Under the pieces are notes generated by a model that saw only the letters and a program-made list of their open reading frames with translations, was not told where the DNA came from and did no database searches. A stretch of DNA of 64,000 nucleotides from Chromatiales bacterium (lineage in GTDB: Bacteria; Pseudomonadota; Gammaproteobacteria; UBA6429; Thiohalophilaceae): assembly GCA_027076325.1 (NCBI GenBank), contig JALTJZ010000046.1, forward strand, positions 62,001-126,000. Direction: 5' to 3'. Shown here one piece after another: positions 58,006 to 64,000 of the stretch; position 1 is the stretch's first letter; the number at the start of each line of letters is the position of its first letter. A program made the translations under genes and the position numbers.

Positions 58006-58554
58006 TTAACTGGCTCTTACTTTGTGGTAAATCGCTCCACGTTGCTTAAAACGTCGCGTACTGAATAGCACTTCGTATTCAACCTTTTTAAGGCCGCAGC
58101 ACTTAATTAGAAATTGAATATTGTCCAACACGGTATCTCGATTCTGCCCATGAATCATTGTAAATAAGTTATATGGCCATTCAGGCGGACGCCGTGGGCG
58201 ACGGTAACAGAGCGTTATAAAGTCAAATTGCCCCAGGCATAAACCAAGTTTACTAATATTTTTGTCAGGAATATTCCACACAACCATTGCATTAGCTCGG
58301 TACCCCAGCTCATGATGCCGTACTACAACACCAAAACGTTTAATAATATTAAGCTGACTTAAACGTTTTAGTCGTTCAAGCACCTCATTTTCATCCATAG
58401 CCAGTTTTTTACCTAAATCAGAATAAGGGGTTGAGCTAATTGGTAATCCCATTTGGATAAGCATAATCAATGCCTGATCCTGCTCATCAAATTTATCTTC
58501 ACTGGATAAAATTGACTCAGACAAATATGGTAAACGATTAACTTTCATACCCAC
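58006..58554 (-). CDS. nirL: Siroheme decarboxylase subunit
   Basis: This 182-residue protein has a winged helix (DQALIMLIQMGLPISSTPYSDLG) and the L/H-type marker LCYRRPRRPPEWPYNLFTMIHG. It ends with VLFSTRRFKQRGAIYH. It abuts nirD with a one-base overlap and is followed by nirG. In characterised systems the L and H proteins pair with D and G to form the active decarboxylase. Confidence 0.9.
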   Translation of the reverse strand: MGMKVNRLPYLSESILSSEDKFDEQDQALIMLIQMGLPISSTPYSDLGKKLAMDENEVLERLKRLSQLNIIKRFGVVVRHHELGYRANAMVVWNIPDKNISKLGLCLGQFDFITLCYRRPRRPPEWPYNLFTMIHGQNRDTVLDNIQFLIKCCGLKKVEYEVLFSTRRFKQRGAIYHKVRAS

Positions 58555-59102
58555 TAAACTCCGGACTCTTCCCTATGTTTAAAATCCATACCCAGATCGA
58601 ATCCCAGATCAATGTGATAATCTTCCAGCATAGGTAAAGACATAACAGGATGGCCACTACGACATTCAATATCATATAAAATATTATTTAAAGCTTCTTC
58701 ATCACTGGCGGTAACAACAAACCATAAGTTAAAATGATGTTCGCGCTGATAGTTGTGATTAACTTCACTATAGCTGCTTACCATCGCCGCAATATTTTCA
58801 AGTTCACCCATAGGCACTGCCATTGCAGCCAGAGTGCTTGCACCAATACTATTGGCACGAAACACAGCACCCACTCGACTAATAAACCCTTTCTCTTTCA
58901 GGTTGTTCAAGGTATCAATAACAACATCTTCACTACTACCCAGTTGTTTTGCAATTTCACTAAACGGGCGAGAGACAAAGGGAAGATTATGTTGAAAATC
59001 ATTTAATAAATGTTTTTCAAGATCAGTTAGTTTTTTCTGGCCATGTTGCTGTGTATTTTCCCGATCGTCAACTTTAATAATTGTGTTTACTCTATGCATC
59101 AA
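58554..59102 (-). CDS. nirD: Siroheme decarboxylase subunit
   Basis: This 182-residue protein has a winged-helix start (LEKHLLNDFQHNLPFVSRPFSEIAKQLG) and the D/G-type marker HNYQREHHFNLWFVVTAS. Its N-terminal 25 residues (MMHRVNTIIKVDDREN...) extend past the usual domain, and the true start may be inside. It lies 15 bases after nirF and overlaps nirL by one base. This gene is not the NADH nitrite reductase subunit that shares the symbol. Confidence 0.9.
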   Translation of the reverse strand: MMHRVNTIIKVDDRENTQQHGQKKLTDLEKHLLNDFQHNLPFVSRPFSEIAKQLGSSEDVVIDTLNNLKEKGFISRVGAVFRANSIGASTLAAMAVPMGELENIAAMVSSYSEVNHNYQREHHFNLWFVVTASDEEALNNILYDIECRSGHPVMSLPMLEDYHIDLGFDLGMDFKHREESGV

Positions 59103-59117
59103 ATGACCTCGACTTAT

Positions 59118-60296
59118 TTACAAACCAATACGGTGTGCACGATGAGTAAAGAAAATACCACTGGGTTTATTCATGGGCAAAGTAGCTACAGAATTAAAAT
59201 TTTCTGTATCATAGATCGTTACCTTTCCAGCATCGCGCGCTGACACCCAAACCTGCTCACCACGCGGAGTAAACTCCATATGCAAAATGGCTTTACCTGG
59301 CTTTAGGGTTTTTATAACTTTTAGTTTATCCGTATCAATAACCTGCACCGTGTCATTGCGCGGGTAAGCAAAATTAACCCATACCTGCCGGCCATCAGGC
59401 CGAGCCATTACAAACACCGGTTGTCCATGAACAGCAATAGAGGTTACCTGCTTCCAGTTACGCCGATTAACAACGAGAACGGTATTACGCCCAACAGCTG
59501 GCAGAAAAGCATAGTTTTCTGTCATTGCCCAACCTTCCAGATGCGGCATTTTATAAACTGGCATTTTTTTACTGCCACGGCCATAATTATCAAGAATACG
59601 TTTAACACCTTTTTCCGGATACCATAAATCCAGCACCACCAGGCCATCCTCACCAAACAGACCGGCAATATAATAACGACCATCAGGAGTGATTAAACCA
59701 TCATAAGGTTGACGGCCAATATTTTTATACTTTGTTATTACCGGCTTACCGCTAGCAAGATCAGCCAACCAGATCTCATCCGCATCATATAATGAAAAAA
59801 CAAAACGCTGGCCAGGGGCATCAACCAACCCCACAACTTTTGACTGCTTATTTTCACTACCATACGTTGCAGGAATATCAGCAATCAGTTCAAGTGTGTT
59901 TGAGTCAAAAATTTTAACCCCTCCCGGTTTATAATTTGAAACAGCAACCTGTTTACCATCTTGTGATATGGCGCCACCAATGCTGTTACCGGATTGAATA
60001 ATTCGCTTTGTAATTTTTGAACTGAGAATATTAATTTTTGTCAGGCCACCATCGCGACCAAATACGTAGGCATAACGTTCATCACGTGAATAAACAACAG
60101 AAGCATGGGACAAATCACCTAAGCCCACTACACGTGATAATGCCGTTTTGTTTGTTGTTTCTACAATTTGAATACTACCGCTAGCACGCTCAATCACCAC
60201 GCCAAGATCACCCGTTCCACGCAAATGCATACTGGAACATGCACCTAACAGGCTAAAGAAAAAAATGACAGGTATGGTTTTAATAAAAAACATCAT
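59118..60296 (-). CDS. nirF: Heme d1 biosynthesis protein, lipoprotein
   Basis: NirF acts in late heme d1 synthesis in the periplasm. The 392-residue protein has a lipoprotein signal (FFFSLLGAC, Cys about residue 20) and a propeller of d1-protein type (GDLSHASVVYSRDERYAYVFGRDGG, AVSNYKPGGVKIFD, PYDGLITPDGRYY, HMEFTPRGEQVWVSARD). Unlike NirN it has no heme c motif. It overlaps nirC by 4 bases (ATGA) and precedes nirD by 15. Confidence 0.9.
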   Translation of the reverse strand: MMFFIKTIPVIFFFSLLGACSSMHLRGTGDLGVVIERASGSIQIVETTNKTALSRVVGLGDLSHASVVYSRDERYAYVFGRDGGLTKINILSSKITKRIIQSGNSIGGAISQDGKQVAVSNYKPGGVKIFDSNTLELIADIPATYGSENKQSKVVGLVDAPGQRFVFSLYDADEIWLADLASGKPVITKYKNIGRQPYDGLITPDGRYYIAGLFGEDGLVVLDLWYPEKGVKRILDNYGRGSKKMPVYKMPHLEGWAMTENYAFLPAVGRNTVLVVNRRNWKQVTSIAVHGQPVFVMARPDGRQVWVNFAYPRNDTVQVIDTDKLKVIKTLKPGKAILHMEFTPRGEQVWVSARDAGKVTIYDTENFNSVATLPMNKPSGIFFTHRAHRIGL

Positions 60297-60649
60297 AACC
60301 TTACACCTGTATACAATATATTAACTATCCAGTGAATTTCTTCTTTGGTTAATATCCTGTTCCATGGTGGCATAGGTGTACCTGGGCGCCCGAGAGCAAT
60401 AGTCACTTCAATCATTTTTCTTGATTTGTTTTTTAGAGCATCAGTGGTAAGTGCTGGTCCAAGTCCACCTTTCAGTGTCATACCATGACATGAACCACAA
60501 TCCTGTATTAGCAGGTTCTGCAGTTCTGCCTGACGTTGAACAGAGATATTGCTGATTTCTTCCGCCGCATACCCTGAAGAAAAATACACCAGCACCATTG
60601 GAATGAGCAATAATTTTAATACTATGCCAGTGTGATGATGATTAACCAT
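60293..60649 (-). CDS. nirC: Cytochrome c, NirC type
   Basis: This 118-residue protein has a signal peptide (to about GYAAE) and one heme c site (CGSCH at 51-55). An axial Met candidate lies in GTPMPPW (Met93). It resembles NirC, a small periplasmic c-type cytochrome that passes electrons in d1 synthesis or to NirS. It overlaps nirE by 8 bases and nirF by 4. Confidence 0.9.
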   Translation of the reverse strand: MVNHHHTGIVLKLLLIPMVLVYFSSGYAAEEISNISVQRQAELQNLLIQDCGSCHGMTLKGGLGPALTTDALKNKSRKMIEVTIALGRPGTPMPPWNRILTKEEIHWIVNILYTGVRL

Positions 60650-61442
60650 GCGAAATTATTCCTGTCTCTGAAGAACAGTAGTCTTGTATTTCTTCAGCTT
60701 CAAACCAGTCCAGTGAGTTAGCAAGTGATACCACTTGTCCAATAACAAAAATAACCGGTGGCTGTAGCATGGCATTTTTAGTATCCACTGCTAACCGGGA
60801 TAAAGTAGATAAAACGCTTTGTTGGCGAGCCGTTGTTCCATTTTGGATAGCCGCAGCAGGCGTATTATCATCCAGACCGGCCAATATTAACTTGTTGCAA
60901 ATCAAGCTAATATTGGCAAGCCCCATATAAATAACAATGGTTTTATTTTTATCTGCTAATGCACTCCAGTCCAGTTCAAGAGGCTGGTTTGCCTGTGCAT
61001 GTCCGGTAACAATCTGGACGCCATGTGCCAGTCCCCGATGAGTTAGCGGAATACCCGCATAAGCTGTGCATGCCGATGCCGCAGTGATACCCGGCACAAT
61101 TTCAAATTTGATACCATTCCTTGACAGAAGTAAGGCCTCTTCACTCCCTCTACCAAAAACAAATGGGTCACCTCCTTTTAGTCTAACAATAGTCCGTTCC
61201 GTATCGGCAAGAGTTAACAACAACTGATTAATTTCATCCTGGGGCAGGCTATGCTTACCTGATATTTTTCCTACGTAGATCCTGCTCGCACCAGTCGGGA
61301 TCAGTTTTAGAATAGCTTCAGATACCAGACGATCATAAATAACTACGTTGGCATTTTGTATCAGACGCAATGCTTTTACGGTTAACAATTCAGGGTCACC
61401 TGAACCTGTGCCAACCAGATAAACTTTTCTTGACTGAGTCAT
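60642..61442 (-). CDS. nirE: Uroporphyrinogen-III C-methyltransferase
   Basis: This 266-residue SUMT enzyme methylates uroporphyrinogen III at C2 and C7 to give precorrin-2, the entry to siroheme and heme d1. Marks are VYLVGTGSGDPELLTVKALRLI, VIYDRLVSEAIL, VRLKGGDPFVFGRGSEE, VPGITAASACTAYAGIPLTHRGLAHGVQIVTGH (split) and AAIQNGTTARQQSVLSTL. It has no added dehydrogenase domain, unlike CysG. As the first gene of the nir operon it is called nirE; it could also serve other tetrapyrroles (cobA). It is 152 bases downstream of the FNR-type box. Confidence 0.85.
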   Translation of the reverse strand: MTQSRKVYLVGTGSGDPELLTVKALRLIQNANVVIYDRLVSEAILKLIPTGASRIYVGKISGKHSLPQDEINQLLLTLADTERTIVRLKGGDPFVFGRGSEEALLLSRNGIKFEIVPGITAASACTAYAGIPLTHRGLAHGVQIVTGHAQANQPLELDWSALADKNKTIVIYMGLANISLICNKLILAGLDDNTPAAAIQNGTTARQQSVLSTLSRLAVDTKNAMLQPPVIFVIGQVVSLANSLDWFEAEEIQDYCSSETGIISHG

Positions 61443-61567
61443 CGCGTTACCTCAAGACTGTACTTTAGAATGGCTACCTTATAAATTGCCTGCATCATAA
61501 TGACCGGCAATTAAATTTGATCCAGTTCAGTTATAATAAAGTTGCTGCTTTTTTCACTTAAGATCAA

Positions 61568-61573
61568 ATTATG
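61568..61573 (-). promoter_or_regulatory. Possible -10 element of the nir operon
   Basis: CATAAT on the minus strand is centred 30 bases from the centre of the FNR-type box. This is the spacing of class II FNR-activated promoters, with the box at about -41.5. The predicted transcript start is near 61559. Confidence 0.45.
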
Positions 61574-61593
61574 ACTTATATACAAACTACGCC

Positions 61594-61607
61594 TTGATTT
61601 AGATCAA
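61594..61607. promoter_or_regulatory. FNR/Anr/Dnr-type binding box
   Basis: TTGAT-TTAG-ATCAA is a perfect palindromic FNR-family site. It lies between the divergent nir operon and the hemerythrin/cytochrome pair. Possible -10 elements lie at suitable distance on both sides (CATAAT at 61568-61573, minus; TATTAA at 61630-61635, plus). Anaerobic or NO-responsive control of both units is likely. Confidence 0.85.
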
Positions 61608-61841
61608 CCCGATTAAAGGAAGATTCTGCTATTAATAGACTTAACTAAGATAGAACGAAGTTTGTTCTGATAAAAACGAAATATAATGTGACAGATGATA
61701 AAGAAAAGGTGGCGTATTAGAATCAAACAGTGGCAAATTAACCACACAGAGTACTGACTTGTCACTAAATAGAAAGCAATTAATAATTTTAACTCAGATC
61801 ATTAAAGAATCTTATAATAAATTATTCAAAGAGAAGGCTTT

Positions 61842-62426
61842 ATGAAGCTAAATGTATGCCTAAATAAACAAACATGTATGTTCGGGGTATCAGTGCTTAT
61901 TCTGTGCCTGATACTGGCGGTAATACTAGGGCTTATGGCTGGCCCCGACAGCCCTTTAACATGGTTAGTCATTGCTGCTCTGCTCGTCATACCTTATTTA
62001 CACCGAAGACTGTCTGCTAAACATTACGTTTCATGGGAAAAAGGGTACAGCGTTGGCATTGATTCCATCGATCGTCAACATAAAAAACTTGTTAACCTGA
62101 TTAATCAATTACAAACGGCTGTTGATTATTCAACTGGTGAGGAATTCGAGCGTGATGCATTAAATGAACTCGTCGATTACACTAAAACACATTTCAGTTA
62201 TGAAGAAGATCTGCTACAGAAAAACAATTACCCGGATTTTGAGTCTCATAAAGAACAACATAAAAAAATGATCAGACATGTTGAAGAAGTGCTATCTGAA
62301 TATGAGAAAGATCGTGACACTGCCATGAGTAATGCGGTGAATTATCTTAAGAACTGGCTTATTACCCATATTAATGGCACAGATAAAAAGTACAGCCGCT
62401 TTCTGATTGAAAAAGGCATAAAATAA
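61842..62426 (+). CDS. Membrane-anchored bacteriohemerythrin
   Basis: This 194-residue protein has two N-terminal membrane spans (about 13-33 and 37-55) and a hemerythrin domain (about 66-190). The full set of di-iron ligands is visible: His80 (DRQHKKL), His117 and Glu121 (THFSYEED), His136 and His140 (SHKEQHKKM), His176 (LITHI) and Asp181 (GTDKKY). The iron pair binds O2 or NO. GAGAAGG precedes the ATG. It is 20 bases from the three-heme cytochrome gene, with which it probably forms one unit opposite the nir operon. Confidence 0.85.
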   Translation: MKLNVCLNKQTCMFGVSVLILCLILAVILGLMAGPDSPLTWLVIAALLVIPYLHRRLSAKHYVSWEKGYSVGIDSIDRQHKKLVNLINQLQTAVDYSTGEEFERDALNELVDYTKTHFSYEEDLLQKNNYPDFESHKEQHKKMIRHVEEVLSEYEKDRDTAMSNAVNYLKNWLITHINGTDKKYSRFLIEKGIK

Positions 62427-62445
62427 CCTCACTGGCAGTAACAAC

Positions 62446-63288
62446 ATGAAGTTTACTCCTGTTTTATTCCTTATTTCTCTCCTTATGCCTGGCTCTGCCT
62501 ATGCTGAGCGTACAATTAAGTTCGATACCCCACCCGCTTCACTGAAAAAATGGTACAAACCCTCTAACAAACGACAGGTATGGTTACACACGATGTTTAG
62601 GCTGCGTCGTGAAATGCAGGCTATTAATGAATACGCCAACGAAAATAATAAACCGGCAATGGAAAAGTGGATAAAGCGCCTGGAGGAAGATTACAACAAG
62701 ATTGCTGAGATGGTTCCCGAGTGGAAAAAAGAAATTAAACCTCGCTTATTGCCTGAGCTAAAAATATTTGCAAAGAAAGGTGACACTTTACGCCTGGCCA
62801 GAACACTCGAAATGATCCAGCAAACCTGCGACGATTGCCACCAACGTTATCAACTAGTTGTAACAGCTATCTACCGTTCACCCAACTATAAAGATATTAA
62901 AATTAAGAATATCAATGGTAGTCTTCATGATTTCAAAGACAATATGAATGCATTGTCCATCTCAGTAAACCAGATACTTATTGCATTAGATGATGAAAAA
63001 AAATCCACTGCCCTGCAGGCACAACAAAATCTTTATACACAATTACAGGCGCTTGGCAACAGCTGTAAAAATTGTCACAAAAAAGACACATACCCTAAAG
63101 AGCGTATATTAGGTAAAACCATGCTTAAAAATATGGAGCTACTTAAAACAAGAATAAAGAAGGGGCGGGTAAAAGGCAGTCAAAAATTACTGGGGAAAAT
63201 CGGTGTTACTGTCTGTGCCCGTTGTCATAACATTCATCGTATCGTTTCAGACTTACGTAATACATTGCAATCTCATAATAATCAATAG
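62446..63288 (+). CDS. Three-heme c-type cytochrome, cytochrome c'-like
   Basis: This 280-residue periplasmic protein has a signal peptide (to about AYA) and three heme c sites: CDDCH (128-132), CKNCH (207-211) and CARCH (257-261). Helical blocks before each site are of the size and type of cytochrome c' bundles, where the heme site lies in the last helix. This suggests one full bundle, a second bundle, and a short C-terminal heme helix pair. Cytochromes c' bind NO. I do not recognise this exact architecture. It is 20 bases after the hemerythrin gene. Confidence 0.75.
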   Translation: MKFTPVLFLISLLMPGSAYAERTIKFDTPPASLKKWYKPSNKRQVWLHTMFRLRREMQAINEYANENNKPAMEKWIKRLEEDYNKIAEMVPEWKKEIKPRLLPELKIFAKKGDTLRLARTLEMIQQTCDDCHQRYQLVVTAIYRSPNYKDIKIKNINGSLHDFKDNMNALSISVNQILIALDDEKKSTALQAQQNLYTQLQALGNSCKNCHKKDTYPKERILGKTMLKNMELLKTRIKKGRVKGSQKLLGKIGVTVCARCHNIHRIVSDLRNTLQSHNNQ

Positions 63289-63330
63289 CCCCTGACTAAA
63301 ACAAGCCGTTAACAGCCGTCCTTCCTTATC

Positions 63331-63999
63331 TTATGGCTCAGCATACCGTGTCCTGTTATACACATTATATTTACCCGATGGTTTAGTCATCGGAATGCGT
63401 TTTATTTCTTTTAGTGTTGTTGCATCATACACAATCACCGAACCCTCTCGTTCCCAGATACTTATTAGTGCATATTTTCCATTCCGTGAAAATTCAACAT
63501 GAGCAGATCTTTTTCCCGGTGCAGGCCGGAAAGTTTTTATAATTTCAAGACTATGCTTATCAATGACGTGCATCACATCTTTATTCGCTCCCGGAAATAC
63601 ATCCAGCCATAGATAAGGCGAGTTTTTATGTGTACGCATAAAGAAACCCGGACCCAGTGTTTTAATTTGCTTAACCACTTTCCATGTTTCCATATCAAGC
63701 ACACTAACAATGCCTGCTCGAGTATTTGGAACAAGTAAAACCTGACGGCCTTTGTAATCCAGACTCAGCGCTGCGCCAAAGTGAGGTTTACCCGGTAAAT
63801 CTATACCAGGTACAACAACTTTTCTAACATCCATATCAACCACCTGTCCTTTCCATTCTGCAGTAACACCTGCAATAACGATAGACTCCTTATCTAAATA
63901 AAAATTATCCAGATAATTCTCAACACTGATACGCCTTAACGGGAAAGACTCAGGTGTTGTATCTTCACCTGAGTCTGCACGGTAATCGTGTATCCACAT
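63331..63999 (-). CDS. NirN-like d1 protein, C-terminal part (runs off the window)
   Basis: The visible 222 residues are the second half of a d1-type propeller, with no start in the window (the first listed Met is internal). GPGFFMRTHKNSPYLWLD, SAHVEFSRNGKYALISIWEREG and KPSGKYNVYNRTR are close to the end of the NirN-like protein at 54194-55756, so it is a paralogue. The tail lacks the GTSH ending. It is convergent with the three-heme cytochrome gene. Whether it carries a heme c domain and what it does (NirN copy or reductase-like) cannot be seen here. Confidence 0.75.
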   Translation of the reverse strand: MWIHDYRADSGEDTTPESFPLRRISVENYLDNFYLDKESIVIAGVTAEWKGQVVDMDVRKVVVPGIDLPGKPHFGAALSLDYKGRQVLLVPNTRAGIVSVLDMETWKVVKQIKTLGPGFFMRTHKNSPYLWLDVFPGANKDVMHVIDKHSLEIIKTFRPAPGKRSAHVEFSRNGKYALISIWEREGSVIVYDATTLKEIKRIPMTKPSGKYNVYNRTRYAEP

Positions 64000-64000
64000 A

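Larger units (their letters stand above)
61443..61841. other. Divergent nir/hemerythrin intergenic region
   Basis: This 399-base AT-rich gap separates the nirE and hemerythrin start codons. It contains the FNR-type box at 61594-61607 and possible -10 elements on both sides. A second TATAAT at 61813-61818 is close to the hemerythrin ATG and could be another promoter. No ORF or RNA gene is visible. Confidence 0.5.

Noticed and set aside
61517-61530. TTGATCCAGTTCAG as a second FNR box
   Set aside because: Only the left half-site agrees with TTGAT-N4-ATCAA; the right half is too degenerate.
61842-62426. Methyl-accepting or diguanylate-cyclase partner of the hemerythrin
   Set aside because: The protein ends with the hemerythrin domain; no signalling domain is fused or adjacent.

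Overview
The window is a chromosomal segment of an AT-rich gammaproteobacterium. This is inferred from gene content only: small conserved families typical of marine gammaproteobacteria (DUF5062, TIGR02647, DUF3622, YehS/DUF1456), the glnE-ilvE-hldE-waaF neighbourhood, a Kdo/heptose LPS core pathway, and a heme d1 (nir) cluster of the denitrifier type. No rRNA, tRNA, CRISPR array, prophage or intact insertion sequence is visible. The species cannot be named from the sequence.

Layout. 1-12.7 kb is a mixed region: a PhnD-like binding protein, small conserved proteins, exported proteins of unknown role, an AraC/GyrI-like regulator, a lipoprotein with a glycoside-hydrolase fold, a GT9 glycosyltransferase and an FkbM-like methyltransferase. 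It carries two non-autonomous repeats and a gene relic. 12.9-15.0 kb is a selD-mnmH (selenouridine) operon. 15-24 kb holds housekeeping and stress genes (PQQ sugar dehydrogenase, histone-deacetylase-like amidohydrolase, AhpC-type peroxiredoxin, BFD-like ferredoxin), a nucleotidyltransferase/small-protein pair, and thiC behind a TPP riboswitch. 24-28 kb has pcm, a rhodanese, a TolC-family channel, waaA and kdkA. 28-34 kb is a glycan operon on the minus strand (methyltransferase, two GT9 enzymes, rfbB, rfbA, rfbC) whose rfbD is a frameshifted and truncated pseudogene. 34-39 kb has another GT9 enzyme and a secreted M4 protease with a C-terminal sorting-type tail. 39-50 kb holds waaF, two oxidoreductases, hldE, a zinc-finger protein, ilvE, a DUF3592 membrane protein and glnE. 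50-54 kb has an SGNH hydrolase and groES-groEL under a perfect CIRCE operator.

54-64 kb is the most coherent system: a minus-strand operon nirE(cobA)-C-F-D-L-G-H-J-N for heme d1 synthesis. Divergent from it is a two-gene unit for a membrane-anchored bacteriohemerythrin and a three-heme c-type cytochrome with a cytochrome c'-like layout. A perfect FNR/Anr/Dnr box (TTGATTTAGATCAA) lies between them, correctly spaced from a possible -10 element on each side. A second NirN-like d1 protein runs off the right edge. No recognisable NirS lies inside the window.

How the genes work together: waaA, kdkA, hldE, waaF and the other GT9 enzymes build the LPS inner core and probably further glycan. NirE methylates uroporphyrinogen III, NirDLGH and NirJ convert the product towards heme d1, and NirF and NirN act on late d1 intermediates in the periplasm. 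The hemerythrin and three-heme cytochrome are plausible partners in handling O2 or NO during low-oxygen nitrite metabolism, which is inference.
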